DNA of 64,000 nucleotides from Facklamia sp. 7083-14-GEN3 (lineage in GTDB: Bacteria; Bacillota; Bacilli; Lactobacillales; Aerococcaceae). This document shows positions 11,218-17,993 of the stretch, one piece after another. The translations under genes and the position numbers were made by a program. Each line of letters opens with the position of its first letter. The first letter of the stretch is position 1. The stretch is from the NCBI RefSeq assembly GCF_024742075.1, contig NZ_JANSGD010000003.1, positions 186,001 through 250,000 on the forward strand, read 5' to 3'. Under the pieces are notes generated by a model. That model ran no database searches. It was not told the origin of the DNA and saw only the letters and a program-made list of their open reading frames with translations.

Positions 11218-11331
11218 TTAAGAACAATCTTTAAATAAAGACATTACACAGTTAAATACGTTATTAATTTTATTTTTGTCAAGACCACCTAGAATATTTT
11301 TTAAAATTTTTTCATCAGATATTTTTTTCAT
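11218..11331 (-). CDS. Double-glycine peptide pheromone precursor
   Basis: A 37-residue gene between the exporter and the kinase. The leader MKKISDEKILKNILGG (16 residues) has the hydrophobic spacing and GG end recognised by C39 exporters. Cleavage would release 21 residues starting LDKNKINN and ending CVMSLFKDCS. The two cysteines, seven residues apart, could form a disulfide ring. GGTGA, overlapping the exporter stop, serves as the ribosome site. Position and form point to an inducing pheromone rather than a bacteriocin, although a dual role is possible. The mature sequence matches no family I recognise. Confidence 0.85.
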   Translation of the reverse strand: MKKISDEKILKNILGGLDKNKINNVFNCVMSLFKDCS

Positions 11332-11341
11332 AATTAAGTTT

Positions 11342-13495
11342 TCACCCTATATAACCTTTCCAAAGATTTGCATATACTTCCTGACATGAAAGTAAATAAT
11401 CATGACTTCCTGCTTCACATAAATTATATTGATCCAATACAAGTATTTTATCGCATTTTTTTGCAATTCTTAAATTATGGGTAATAAATATTAAACCTAC
11501 ATTCTTCATATTAATAAGGTTATCAATAACTTTTTTCTCTGTAATTGGATCTAAAGCACTTGTTGCTTCGTCTAAGATAATTATATCACAATCTCTTAGT
11601 AAAACACGTGCAATTGATAATCTTTGTTTTTGCCCCACCGATAAATTATTACCTCCTTCTTCTAAATATGTATTTAATCCTAAAGAAAGATTTGAAAAAT
11701 AGTCTTTCATTTCAACAATCTCCAGAATATTCCAGATAATGTGATTATTGGGTTTCTTTTCTAAACCTAAAGTTAAATTTTCTTTCAATGTTCCTTTAAA
11801 GAAAAAAGGCTCCTGATTTACATAGATTATTTTTTCTCGTAAAGAAGAATATGAATAATTATTAATGGAATGATTGTTAATTAATATTTCGCCCTGATCG
11901 GGTTCATAAAATTTAACTAATAACTTAGCGAATGTAGATTTTCCTGATCCACTCGATCCTACTAAAGCATAAGATTTATTTTGATCAATTGTAATTGAGA
12001 TATTTTCTAAAACTGTTTTTTTTAGGTTATAAGTAAAGGATAAATTTTTAACCTCAATTTGATCTATTTTAGTTAAATATTGAACATTATCGTTTTTATT
12101 CATTTCTATTTTAGTCGATAAAACCTCATTCATTCTTTTGCTGGCGACTTGAGCTGTTTGTATTTTAGCTTGCAAATTGATAATGTTTTCAATTGGCTGA
12201 ATAAAATTCATCATTAAGGCGTTATATGTTACAAGTTGACCAACGGATATTTTTTTATCAATAACCAAATAACTACCTAACCAAAGTAACAGAGTGCTTC
12301 CCATAATATGTAGTAATTTTTTTAAAACCTCTTGCCAATTTTCTATTTGTATTCTTTTGAATGATTTTTCTATATAAAAGTTAAATTCTTTAACAAGCTT
12401 ATCGTAAAAAAATTCTGGACTATTTAGAGACTTAATAGTCTCCATTCCATTTAAAGTTTCAATAATCGAATTATTTATTTTTGTACTAGACGACATTTCT
12501 TTTTCGTTTGCACCTTCATTTCTTTTATAAAAAAATGAAACAATAAGTATATAAAATGGTAATGGTATTAAACACATTAAAAAAAGTAGCTTATTTTGAG
12601 TAAATAAAAAACCTCCTATTATTAAGAACATACTCAAATCAATTATTATAGAGACGGCTGAACTAGCTAAAGCATCTATTACTTTGCTGGCATCGAGAAA
12701 TCTAGAAATAATTTCACCTACTTGTCGATTATAGAAAAAAGAAAGCGGAAGAGAAAGAACATGGTTTATATATGATAGAAGAACTGACTTACTTATGCTT
12801 TGGCCAAATTTTGCTAGTAATTTAGTTCGTGTAAATGTTAAAAATGTTTGAAATATATATATTAAAGAAAGACCTAGTGTTACTATATTTAAAAGATTCA
12901 CATTACTATAAGGAATTATTTTATCTATTAATATTTTCAAATAATATGATGATGCTAATGCTATTAATGTTATTATTAAACTGATAAAAGCGATAGATAT
13001 TATGTTTTTCTTATGTTTAAACAATAACGAAGAGTAAGAAGATAAACCTGCTATTTTCTCTTTTTTTGATTTATAAGTCTCACTTGGATATGGAATTAAA
13101 AGGATATTTGTCCAAATTTTATTAAATTCACTATGATTCAAACTATATTTTCCTTTAGCTGGATCTGCAATATAGACTTGTAGATCATCAACCTGATAAA
13201 TTACTACGTAATGTAAATATCTTTGATCAATAACTACATGAGCTATCGCTGGCAAATGTAGTTCTTCATGGTTCCATACTGATGAATCTGCTTCAACTGC
13301 TAAACAGTTGAAGCCTAATTTTTCAAGACATTTTTTTATGCCGTAAGCCGATGCACCTTCTCGATCAGTACCTGTCATGCTTCTAAGTTTATGGATGGGT
13401 TGTGAGGAAGAGTAGAAGTTTAATATCATCTGAATACAAGCAACTCCACAATCCATTTGATCCTGCTGTTTAAATAGATTAAAAACCATTATCAT
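11342..13495 (-). CDS. Peptide-processing ABC exporter with C39 protease domain (ComA/LanT-like)
   Basis: A 717-residue exporter that cuts GG leaders and exports the peptides. The N-terminal C39 protease spans about residues 1-130 with catalytic Cys16 (MDCGVAC), His95 (YLHYVVI) and Asp111. Six transmembrane helices fill about 160-440. The ATPase has Walker A GSSGSGKST near 510, signature LSVGQKQR and Walker B IIILDEATSALD. The start has AAGGAGAG six bases away. It heads the operon with pheromone, kinase and regulator. No HlyD-type accessory gene is present. It probably serves all four GG peptides of the locus. Confidence 0.94.
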   Translation of the reverse strand: MIMVFNLFKQQDQMDCGVACIQMILNFYSSSQPIHKLRSMTGTDREGASAYGIKKCLEKLGFNCLAVEADSSVWNHEELHLPAIAHVVIDQRYLHYVVIYQVDDLQVYIADPAKGKYSLNHSEFNKIWTNILLIPYPSETYKSKKEKIAGLSSYSSLLFKHKKNIISIAFISLIITLIALASSYYLKILIDKIIPYSNVNLLNIVTLGLSLIYIFQTFLTFTRTKLLAKFGQSISKSVLLSYINHVLSLPLSFFYNRQVGEIISRFLDASKVIDALASSAVSIIIDLSMFLIIGGFLFTQNKLLFLMCLIPLPFYILIVSFFYKRNEGANEKEMSSSTKINNSIIETLNGMETIKSLNSPEFFYDKLVKEFNFYIEKSFKRIQIENWQEVLKKLLHIMGSTLLLWLGSYLVIDKKISVGQLVTYNALMMNFIQPIENIINLQAKIQTAQVASKRMNEVLSTKIEMNKNDNVQYLTKIDQIEVKNLSFTYNLKKTVLENISITIDQNKSYALVGSSGSGKSTFAKLLVKFYEPDQGEILINNHSINNYSYSSLREKIIYVNQEPFFFKGTLKENLTLGLEKKPNNHIIWNILEIVEMKDYFSNLSLGLNTYLEEGGNNLSVGQKQRLSIARVLLRDCDIIILDEATSALDPITEKKVIDNLINMKNVGLIFITHNLRIAKKCDKILVLDQYNLCEAGSHDYLLSCQEVYANLWKGYIG

Positions 13496-13515
13496 CCTAC
13501 TCTCCTTATTTTGAA

Positions 13516-13584
13516 ATTATACTAACATTAGTCTCTTAAAACTACATAAAAACTCATAAACGTGACACAAAATGTCATTAACGT
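13516..13584 (-). promoter_or_regulatory. LytTR-regulator boxes and promoter of the exporter operon
   Basis: Read on the minus strand, ACGTTAATGA (13584-13575) is followed 21 bases later by ACGTTTATGA (13563-13554). The spacing equals two helical turns, the arrangement bound by LytTR dimers such as PlnC and ComE. A TATAAT box lies at 13521-13516, about 33 bases beyond the second box. The same layout recurs upstream of the bacteriocin genes. Confidence 0.7.
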
Positions 13585-13709
13585 TAACAAAATTTTGTCG
13601 ACAACATATGTCTATAGTAATCTAACATTTATGAATTAAAAGAAAGTTAGATTTAAAGTCTGTCATTATATGAGTAAATATTATAGTTAAAAATGAAAGG
13701 AGAAAATAA

Positions 13710-13847
13710 ATGTCGATTATTACTGAAGATGTTATGAAGTCAATTGTTGGGGGAGTTTGTGAGATACCAATGCCAAACTCATCACCATTAGATAAATTAA
13801 TTTGCTATATTTCAAATAAGATAATTAATATACCTCGTATTAGATAG
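13710..13847 (+). CDS. Short double-glycine leader peptide (bacteriocin or second signal)
   Basis: A 45-residue gene transcribed away from the exporter operon. The leader MSIITEDVMKSIVGG (15 residues) ends in GG; the predicted mature part has 30 residues, starts VCEIPMPNSS and ends IINIPRIR, with two cysteines 15 residues apart. AAAGGAG sits seven bases before the ATG. It has its own terminator hairpin at 13902. It lacks the GxxxG motifs of the two peptides downstream, so it may be a one-peptide bacteriocin or another signal. No family was recognised. Confidence 0.75.
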   Translation: MSIITEDVMKSIVGGVCEIPMPNSSPLDKLICYISNKIINIPRIR

Positions 13848-13901
13848 AAAACAATATAGAATTTATATGTTTATCTAAAAAGTTGAATCAATAAATATTA
13901 G

Positions 13902-13964
13902 GTCACAGTAGTATAGGGAAATTTAGTTTGTCTTAAATATCTCTATAACTATTGTGACGTTTTT
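13902..13964 (+). terminator. Terminator after the 45-residue peptide gene
   Basis: A long imperfect inverted repeat (13902-13925 with 13934-13958; about 20 paired bases) is followed by a short T run at 13960-13964. It separates the 45-residue peptide from the two-peptide bacteriocin unit. The rest of the stretch from 13965 to 14220 shows no gene. Confidence 0.6.
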
Positions 13965-14220
13965 AATATAAATAATTCATCTAATTTCTAGTAAAAGATA
14001 GATAACTAAAATAGTAGCATATAATTTTGTTTATACTAATAAACTAAATTGTCAATGAGTAACCAGATACTTATATTATTACACTCCTATTAGCTACATT
14101 TTATGAGCATTATGCAAATTATAGTTGATTTTAAGCTTTATTAATAAGGATATACTAATATTAATTCGTGTAGGATTTTAATCTATAATTATTAAAGCCA
14201 TTAACAAATTCCAAAGAAAT

Positions 14221-14286
14221 ACGCTAATGAATAAAAGTTAAACACTAATGAATTAATTAAAAATAAATAAAACATTACCTTATACT
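14221..14286 (+). promoter_or_regulatory. LytTR-regulator boxes and promoter of the bacteriocin genes
   Basis: Direct repeats ACGCTAATGA (14221-14230) and ACACTAATGA (14242-14251) are 21 bases apart, followed by TATACT at 14281-14286. Orientation relative to the promoter, box spacing and distance to the -10 box nearly match the exporter promoter. This supports joint control of both units by the LytTR regulator. Confidence 0.7.
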
Positions 14287-14333
14287 AAATTTATAAGTTG
14301 GTTTCAACTTAATAATCAATAGGAGGTATTGGC

Positions 14334-14516
14334 ATGTCTAAATTTAAAGTCTTAAGCACATCTAAATGCTTATCAATTATTGGTGGAGGAGATTATTGGA
14401 GAGATGCAGCAGTAGTCGGAACTGGGCTTATGGGTAACTTAATTTGTGGTCCGGTATGTTCGGGTCTTGCAGGAATTGGTGGAGGATGGGTTTACGATAA
14501 ATTAACTGGGAACTAG
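14334..14516 (+). CDS. Class IIb-type bacteriocin peptide with GG leader
   Basis: A 60-residue precursor. The leader of 18 residues ends SIIGG and precedes a mature part of 42 residues that starts GDYWRDAAVVG. It contains GxxxG-like motifs (GTGLMGN, GLAGIGGG), which drive helix pairing in two-peptide bacteriocins, and a Cys pair in LICGPVCSG. AGGAGG precedes the ATG. The companion peptide begins 12 bases after the stop. The mature peptide would be exported and cleaved by the C39 transporter and insert into target membranes. Confidence 0.85.
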   Translation: MSKFKVLSTSKCLSIIGGGDYWRDAAVVGTGLMGNLICGPVCSGLAGIGGGWVYDKLTGN

Positions 14517-14528
14517 GAGTGAATAATT

Positions 14529-14732
14529 ATGATAAAACGATTAAATGAAAAAGAACTGAAAAAAGTATTTGCTGGTGGAGTAGCAGGAGCTGTATTAGGC
14601 GGAGCGGTAGGAGCAGTAGTTGGGGTTGTTACCGGTGGTAAGGAAGGACTTGTAGGAGGATGGTTAGGGGGAGCAGGAATCGGAGCTACTGTAATTCCTT
14701 TCAGCCATCCAGTAAATGAAGTGAGGAGTTAA
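14529..14732 (+). CDS. Second peptide of a two-peptide bacteriocin, GG leader
   Basis: A 67-residue precursor. The leader MIKRLNEKELKKVFAGG (17 residues) is a classic GG leader. The mature part of 50 residues is very rich in G, A and V with many GxxxG steps (VLGGAVGAVVG, WLGGAGIGA), as in the glycine-rich partner of class IIb bacteriocins, and ends with a polar tail. TAGGAG is the ribosome site. The short distances on both sides suggest one transcript with its partner and the next gene. Confidence 0.85.
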   Translation: MIKRLNEKELKKVFAGGVAGAVLGGAVGAVVGVVTGGKEGLVGGWLGGAGIGATVIPFSHPVNEVRS

Positions 14733-14737
14733 TATTT

Positions 14738-15235
14738 ATGGAGGAAAAATCTAGAGATAGTTTGAATAAATTTTTAGGAATATTCAATAAAATAGATGAC
14801 AATAAAAAACTTAGTGCCTACAGAATTGGAGCAGAAAGTTTTAGAGAAATATACTTATTTAATATTTTTTCAACAATTCTCATAGCTTTTTTAATTCCTC
14901 ATTTTTCCGAAAAGATAATCTATCTATACATGGCAATTAATGTTTTAGTTCCGGTAATTATAATAGGAGCTAAGCTTGCTTTTAAATTAAATAAAGCAGG
15001 ACTTACTAATCGTAATAAAAGACAATTTAGTAGGTTCAACATTATTATGCGAAGTGTATTAGGTGGAATTCTCTACGGAGCTTTTATGAGTCTCTATTAT
15101 ATTAATATTGGTAAGTTTTCTAAGGAAATGATATTTAGTCAACAATTCTTTACGAATTTCTTCATTTCTACCTTTTTATTTGGTGGAATTATTTATTGTA
15201 TTATGACCATATCATGTGCAAAAAAATATAAATAG
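14738..15235 (+). CDS. Membrane protein, candidate bacteriocin immunity protein (DUF3278-like)
   Basis: A 165-residue protein with a charged N-terminus of about 45 residues and four predicted membrane helices (about 46-66, 70-90, 110-130, 140-160). It starts five bases after the second bacteriocin gene and is the last gene before a terminator. The general layout resembles DUF3278-type proteins often found in bacteriocin clusters. Position suggests immunity to the two-peptide bacteriocin; this is inference. AGTGAGGAG at the end of the preceding gene supplies the ribosome site. Confidence 0.65.
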   Translation: MEEKSRDSLNKFLGIFNKIDDNKKLSAYRIGAESFREIYLFNIFSTILIAFLIPHFSEKIIYLYMAINVLVPVIIIGAKLAFKLNKAGLTNRNKRQFSRFNIIMRSVLGGILYGAFMSLYYINIGKFSKEMIFSQQFFTNFFISTFLFGGIIYCIMTISCAKKYK

Positions 15236-15261
15236 AAAGATGGTGTCTAGATGATATAAAC

Positions 15262-15300
15262 AAGCAGCCTCCGATCCAATAGATGGGGGGCTGCTTATTT
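15262..15300 (+). terminator. Terminator of the bacteriocin unit
   Basis: AAGCAGCC at 15262-15269 pairs with GGCTGCTT at 15289-15296, with a 19-base loop, and is followed by an AT-rich tail. It closes the plus-strand bacteriocin transcript. Confidence 0.6.
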
Positions 15301-15305
15301 ATATA

Positions 15306-15331
15306 GAAATAGAATTCTTTAATTCTATTTC
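15306..15331 (-). terminator. Likely terminator of yebC
   Basis: A perfect 11-bp inverted repeat (GAAATAGAATT, 15306-15316 with 15321-15331) just downstream of the minus-strand yebC stop. The AT-rich tail on either side means it could act in both directions. Confidence 0.5.
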
Positions 15332-15337
15332 TTTCAA

Positions 15338-16051
15338 TTACATATTCACATTATGATAAACATTCTGCACGTCTTCATCATCTTCTAGTGCATCAATTAA
15401 CTTCTCAAAAGTTTCCAAGTCTTCTCCGTTGAGGTCAACTTCAGTCTGGGCGATCATTTCAGTTTCAGCAACAGAAAAATCGGTAATGCCGATGTTTTCT
15501 AGACATTCTTTAATAGCGCCGTAATCACCAGGTTGGCCATAGACAACGACAGAACCCTCTTCAGTATAGACATCTTTAACATCGAGATCAGCTTCAAGTA
15601 AAGCCATAGTAATTTCTTCTTCATCTTGATTTTCCATCACAAAAACGGCCACATGATCAAACATATAAGAAACGGATCCAGCAACCCCCATATTTCCGCC
15701 GTTCTTATTGAAAGCCATACGGACATTGGCTGCAGTACGGTTTACATTATTTGTTAAAGCATCCACGATAATCATTGAACCGTTCGGACCAAAGCCTTCG
15801 TAACGTAATTCTTGGAAGGTCTCATCAGCTGAACCCTTTGCCTTATCAATGGCTTTGTTGATGACGTGGGAGGGTACATTGTAGGTTTTTGCACGATCGA
15901 CAACAAATTTTAATTTTTGGTTAGTTTCCGGATCTGGGTCTCCTGATTTAGCTGCAGCATAAATTTCAATTCCAAATTTAGCATAAATTCTAGAAGTTTG
16001 TTGATCGGTTTTCGCTTTCTTTTCACGAATATTCATCCATTTACGACCCAT
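15338..16051 (-). CDS. yebC: YebC/PmpR (TACO1) family protein
   Basis: A 237-residue cytoplasmic protein of the YebC family. Older work describes members as transcription regulators; newer work on bacterial and mitochondrial members links them to translation of proline-rich stretches. The N-terminus [16 protein letters not shown] matches the family and decides the start at 16051 over a GTG three codons upstream. The rest follows the three-domain pattern, including [20 protein letters not shown] at the C-terminus. It is a single gene. Confidence 0.93.
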   Translation of the reverse strand: MGRKWMNIREKKAKTDQQTSRIYAKFGIEIYAAAKSGDPDPETNQKLKFVVDRAKTYNVPSHVINKAIDKAKGSADETFQELRYEGFGPNGSMIIVDALTNNVNRTAANVRMAFNKNGGNMGVAGSVSYMFDHVAVFVMENQDEEEITMALLEADLDVKDVYTEEGSVVVYGQPGDYGAIKECLENIGITDFSVAETEMIAQTEVDLNGEDLETFEKLIDALEDDEDVQNVYHNVNM

Positions 16052-16180
16052 TGTTTTCACTTCACTTTCATTATAGTCTGTTAGTATTATAGCGAAAAAG
16101 ACTTTATATTTATAGAATTTTTTTCAATTTATCTTACTTTCATTATTTCTATTTTAAGAGTCAATAACTTTTCACTATTC

Positions 16181-16209
16181 AATAAGAAAAGACGGCTGAA
16201 AAGCCGTCT
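16181..16209 (-). terminator. Terminator of the ABC-F gene
   Basis: An 8-bp G+C-rich stem (AGACGGCT at 16190-16197 with its complement at 16202-16209) followed, on the minus strand, by TTTCTTATT. It lies 11 bases after the stop of the ABC-F gene. Confidence 0.7.
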
Positions 16210-16219
16210 ATTTTTAAAT

Positions 16220-17851
16220 TTAATCTTTGGGGTACATTTTATCAATGCGTCCTTGAAGTTCTTTATCATTAACAAATTCTTCATAAGTGGTATTAATCCG
16301 ATCAAAAGCACCAGTAGGTGTGATTTCAATTACACGATTTACGGTAGTATTTAGTACTTCGTAGTCATGTGAAGCAATTAAGATAGCTGATTTAAATTTG
16401 ACTAAGCCATCGTTTAAAGCGGTAATGGATTCAAGGTCTAAGTGGTTGGTTGGTTGATCCATGACTAAAACATTCGCTTTTGAAAGCATCATTTTTGAAA
16501 GTAGACAGCGAACCTTTTCACCACCAGATAGGACATTGACAGGTTTTAAGACATCATCTCCTGTAAAGAGCATACGCCCTAAGAAAGAACGTAAGAAGGT
16601 ATTATCACTTTCTTCTTTAGAAGCATATTGTCTTAACCAATCGACAATTGATAGCTCGACCCCATCAAATTCATCCCCCGAATTACGTGGCAGATAGGTC
16701 TGTGAAGTCGTAACGCCCCATTCAAAGCTTCCTTTATCCGCTTCAAGATTGCCCATCAAGATTTCAAAAAAGGCTGAAATGGCATTGTCACTTCGGGATA
16801 CAAACGCCACCTTGTCATCACGGTTTAAAGTAAAAGTGACATTATCAAAAAGAACTTCGCCATCAATTGACTTAGATAATCCTTCCACGCTCAGTAGGTC
16901 ATTTCCAATTTCACGCTCAGGTGAAAAGCCAACGAAAGGGTAGCGGCGACTGGAAGGTTGAATATCATCTAAGGTAATTTTATCCAGCAATTTCTTTCTG
17001 GAAGTAGCTTGCTTGGATTTGGAAGCATTGGCAGAGAAGCGCGCAATAAAGTTTTGTAATTCTTTAATTTTTTCTTCTTTTTTAGCATTTTGATCCGCTT
17101 GCATTTTAGCAGCTAGTTGGCTGGATTGTAACCAAAAATCATAGTTACCCACATAAATTTTAATTTTACCAAAGTCGACATCCGCCATATGCGTACATAC
17201 TGTGTTTAGGAAGTGACGGTCGTGGGAAACGACGATGACAGTGTTGGGGAAGTCCATGATAAAGTTACTTAACCAATCAATGGCTTGAGCATCTAGACCG
17301 TTAGTCGGCTCGTCTAATAGCAGATTATCCGGTTTACCGAAAAGTGCTTGAGCCAGTAGAACTTTAATTTTATCCGCTTCGATAAGTTCACTCATCTTGG
17401 CTGTATGTTGTTCAGTAGGGATTCCTAAACCTTGTAGCATATTTGAAGCTTCCGATTCAGCTTCCCAGCCACCCATTTCGGCAAATAAACCTTCTAATTC
17501 ACCAGCGCGCACACCATCTTCATCAGAAAAATCAGCTTTCATATAGATGGCATCTTTTTCTTTCTTTACTTCATAAAGTTCCTTATAACCCATCATCACG
17601 GTTTCAATCACTTCATAGTCTTCGAATCCGTAGTGGTTTTGGTTAAGGACAGCTAATCTTTCATTGGGATCCATGGACACATTTCCCGTTGTAGGTGCTA
17701 TTTCACCAGATAAAATTTTTAAAAAGGTGGACTTACCAGCACCATTGGCCCCGATCACCCCATAACAGTTGCCGGGTGTAAAATTAATATTGACCTCATC
17801 AAATAATTTTCGGTCTGGGAATTGTAAACTAACATTCGATACATTGATCAC
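16220..17851 (-). CDS. ABC-F family ATPase (YbiT/EttA-like)
   Basis: A 543-residue soluble protein with two ABC ATPase domains joined by a charged linker and no membrane part, the ABC-F layout. Domain 1 has Walker A GANGAGKST and LLLDEPTNGLD; domain 2 has signature LSGGEKVR and VMDQPTNHLDLES, with a degenerate Walker A (SRSDNAI) in domain 2, which is unusual. The start is a GTG at 17851: CCTCC on the plus strand (GGAGG in the message) is eight bases away and the protein then begins (V)INVSNVSLQF, as in homologues. ABC-F proteins act on the ribosome; whether this one gives antibiotic resistance cannot be told. Confidence 0.88.
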   Translation of the reverse strand: MINVSNVSLQFPDRKLFDEVNINFTPGNCYGVIGANGAGKSTFLKILSGEIAPTTGNVSMDPNERLAVLNQNHYGFEDYEVIETVMMGYKELYEVKKEKDAIYMKADFSDEDGVRAGELEGLFAEMGGWEAESEASNMLQGLGIPTEQHTAKMSELIEADKIKVLLAQALFGKPDNLLLDEPTNGLDAQAIDWLSNFIMDFPNTVIVVSHDRHFLNTVCTHMADVDFGKIKIYVGNYDFWLQSSQLAAKMQADQNAKKEEKIKELQNFIARFSANASKSKQATSRKKLLDKITLDDIQPSSRRYPFVGFSPEREIGNDLLSVEGLSKSIDGEVLFDNVTFTLNRDDKVAFVSRSDNAISAFFEILMGNLEADKGSFEWGVTTSQTYLPRNSGDEFDGVELSIVDWLRQYASKEESDNTFLRSFLGRMLFTGDDVLKPVNVLSGGEKVRCLLSKMMLSKANVLVMDQPTNHLDLESITALNDGLVKFKSAILIASHDYEVLNTTVNRVIEITPTGAFDRINTTYEEFVNDKELQGRIDKMYPKD

Positions 17852-17960
17852 AAACATAACCTCCATCTTAGATTCATAGACATACGCCTTCATTCTAGCA
17901 TGATAAGGACTAAAAAGCATTAAGAAATATAGCTGATTGATAAACTTACTATAAAATAAA

Positions 17961-17988
17961 TAACTCTGTCTATTTATAGACAGAGTTA
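17961..17988 (-). terminator. Terminator of the ppx-ppk unit
   Basis: A 12-bp perfect stem (TAACTCTGTCTA at 17961-17972 with its complement at 17977-17988) lies just downstream of ppk. On the minus strand it is followed by ATTTATTTTAT. Confidence 0.7.
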
Positions 17989-17993
17989 AAGTA

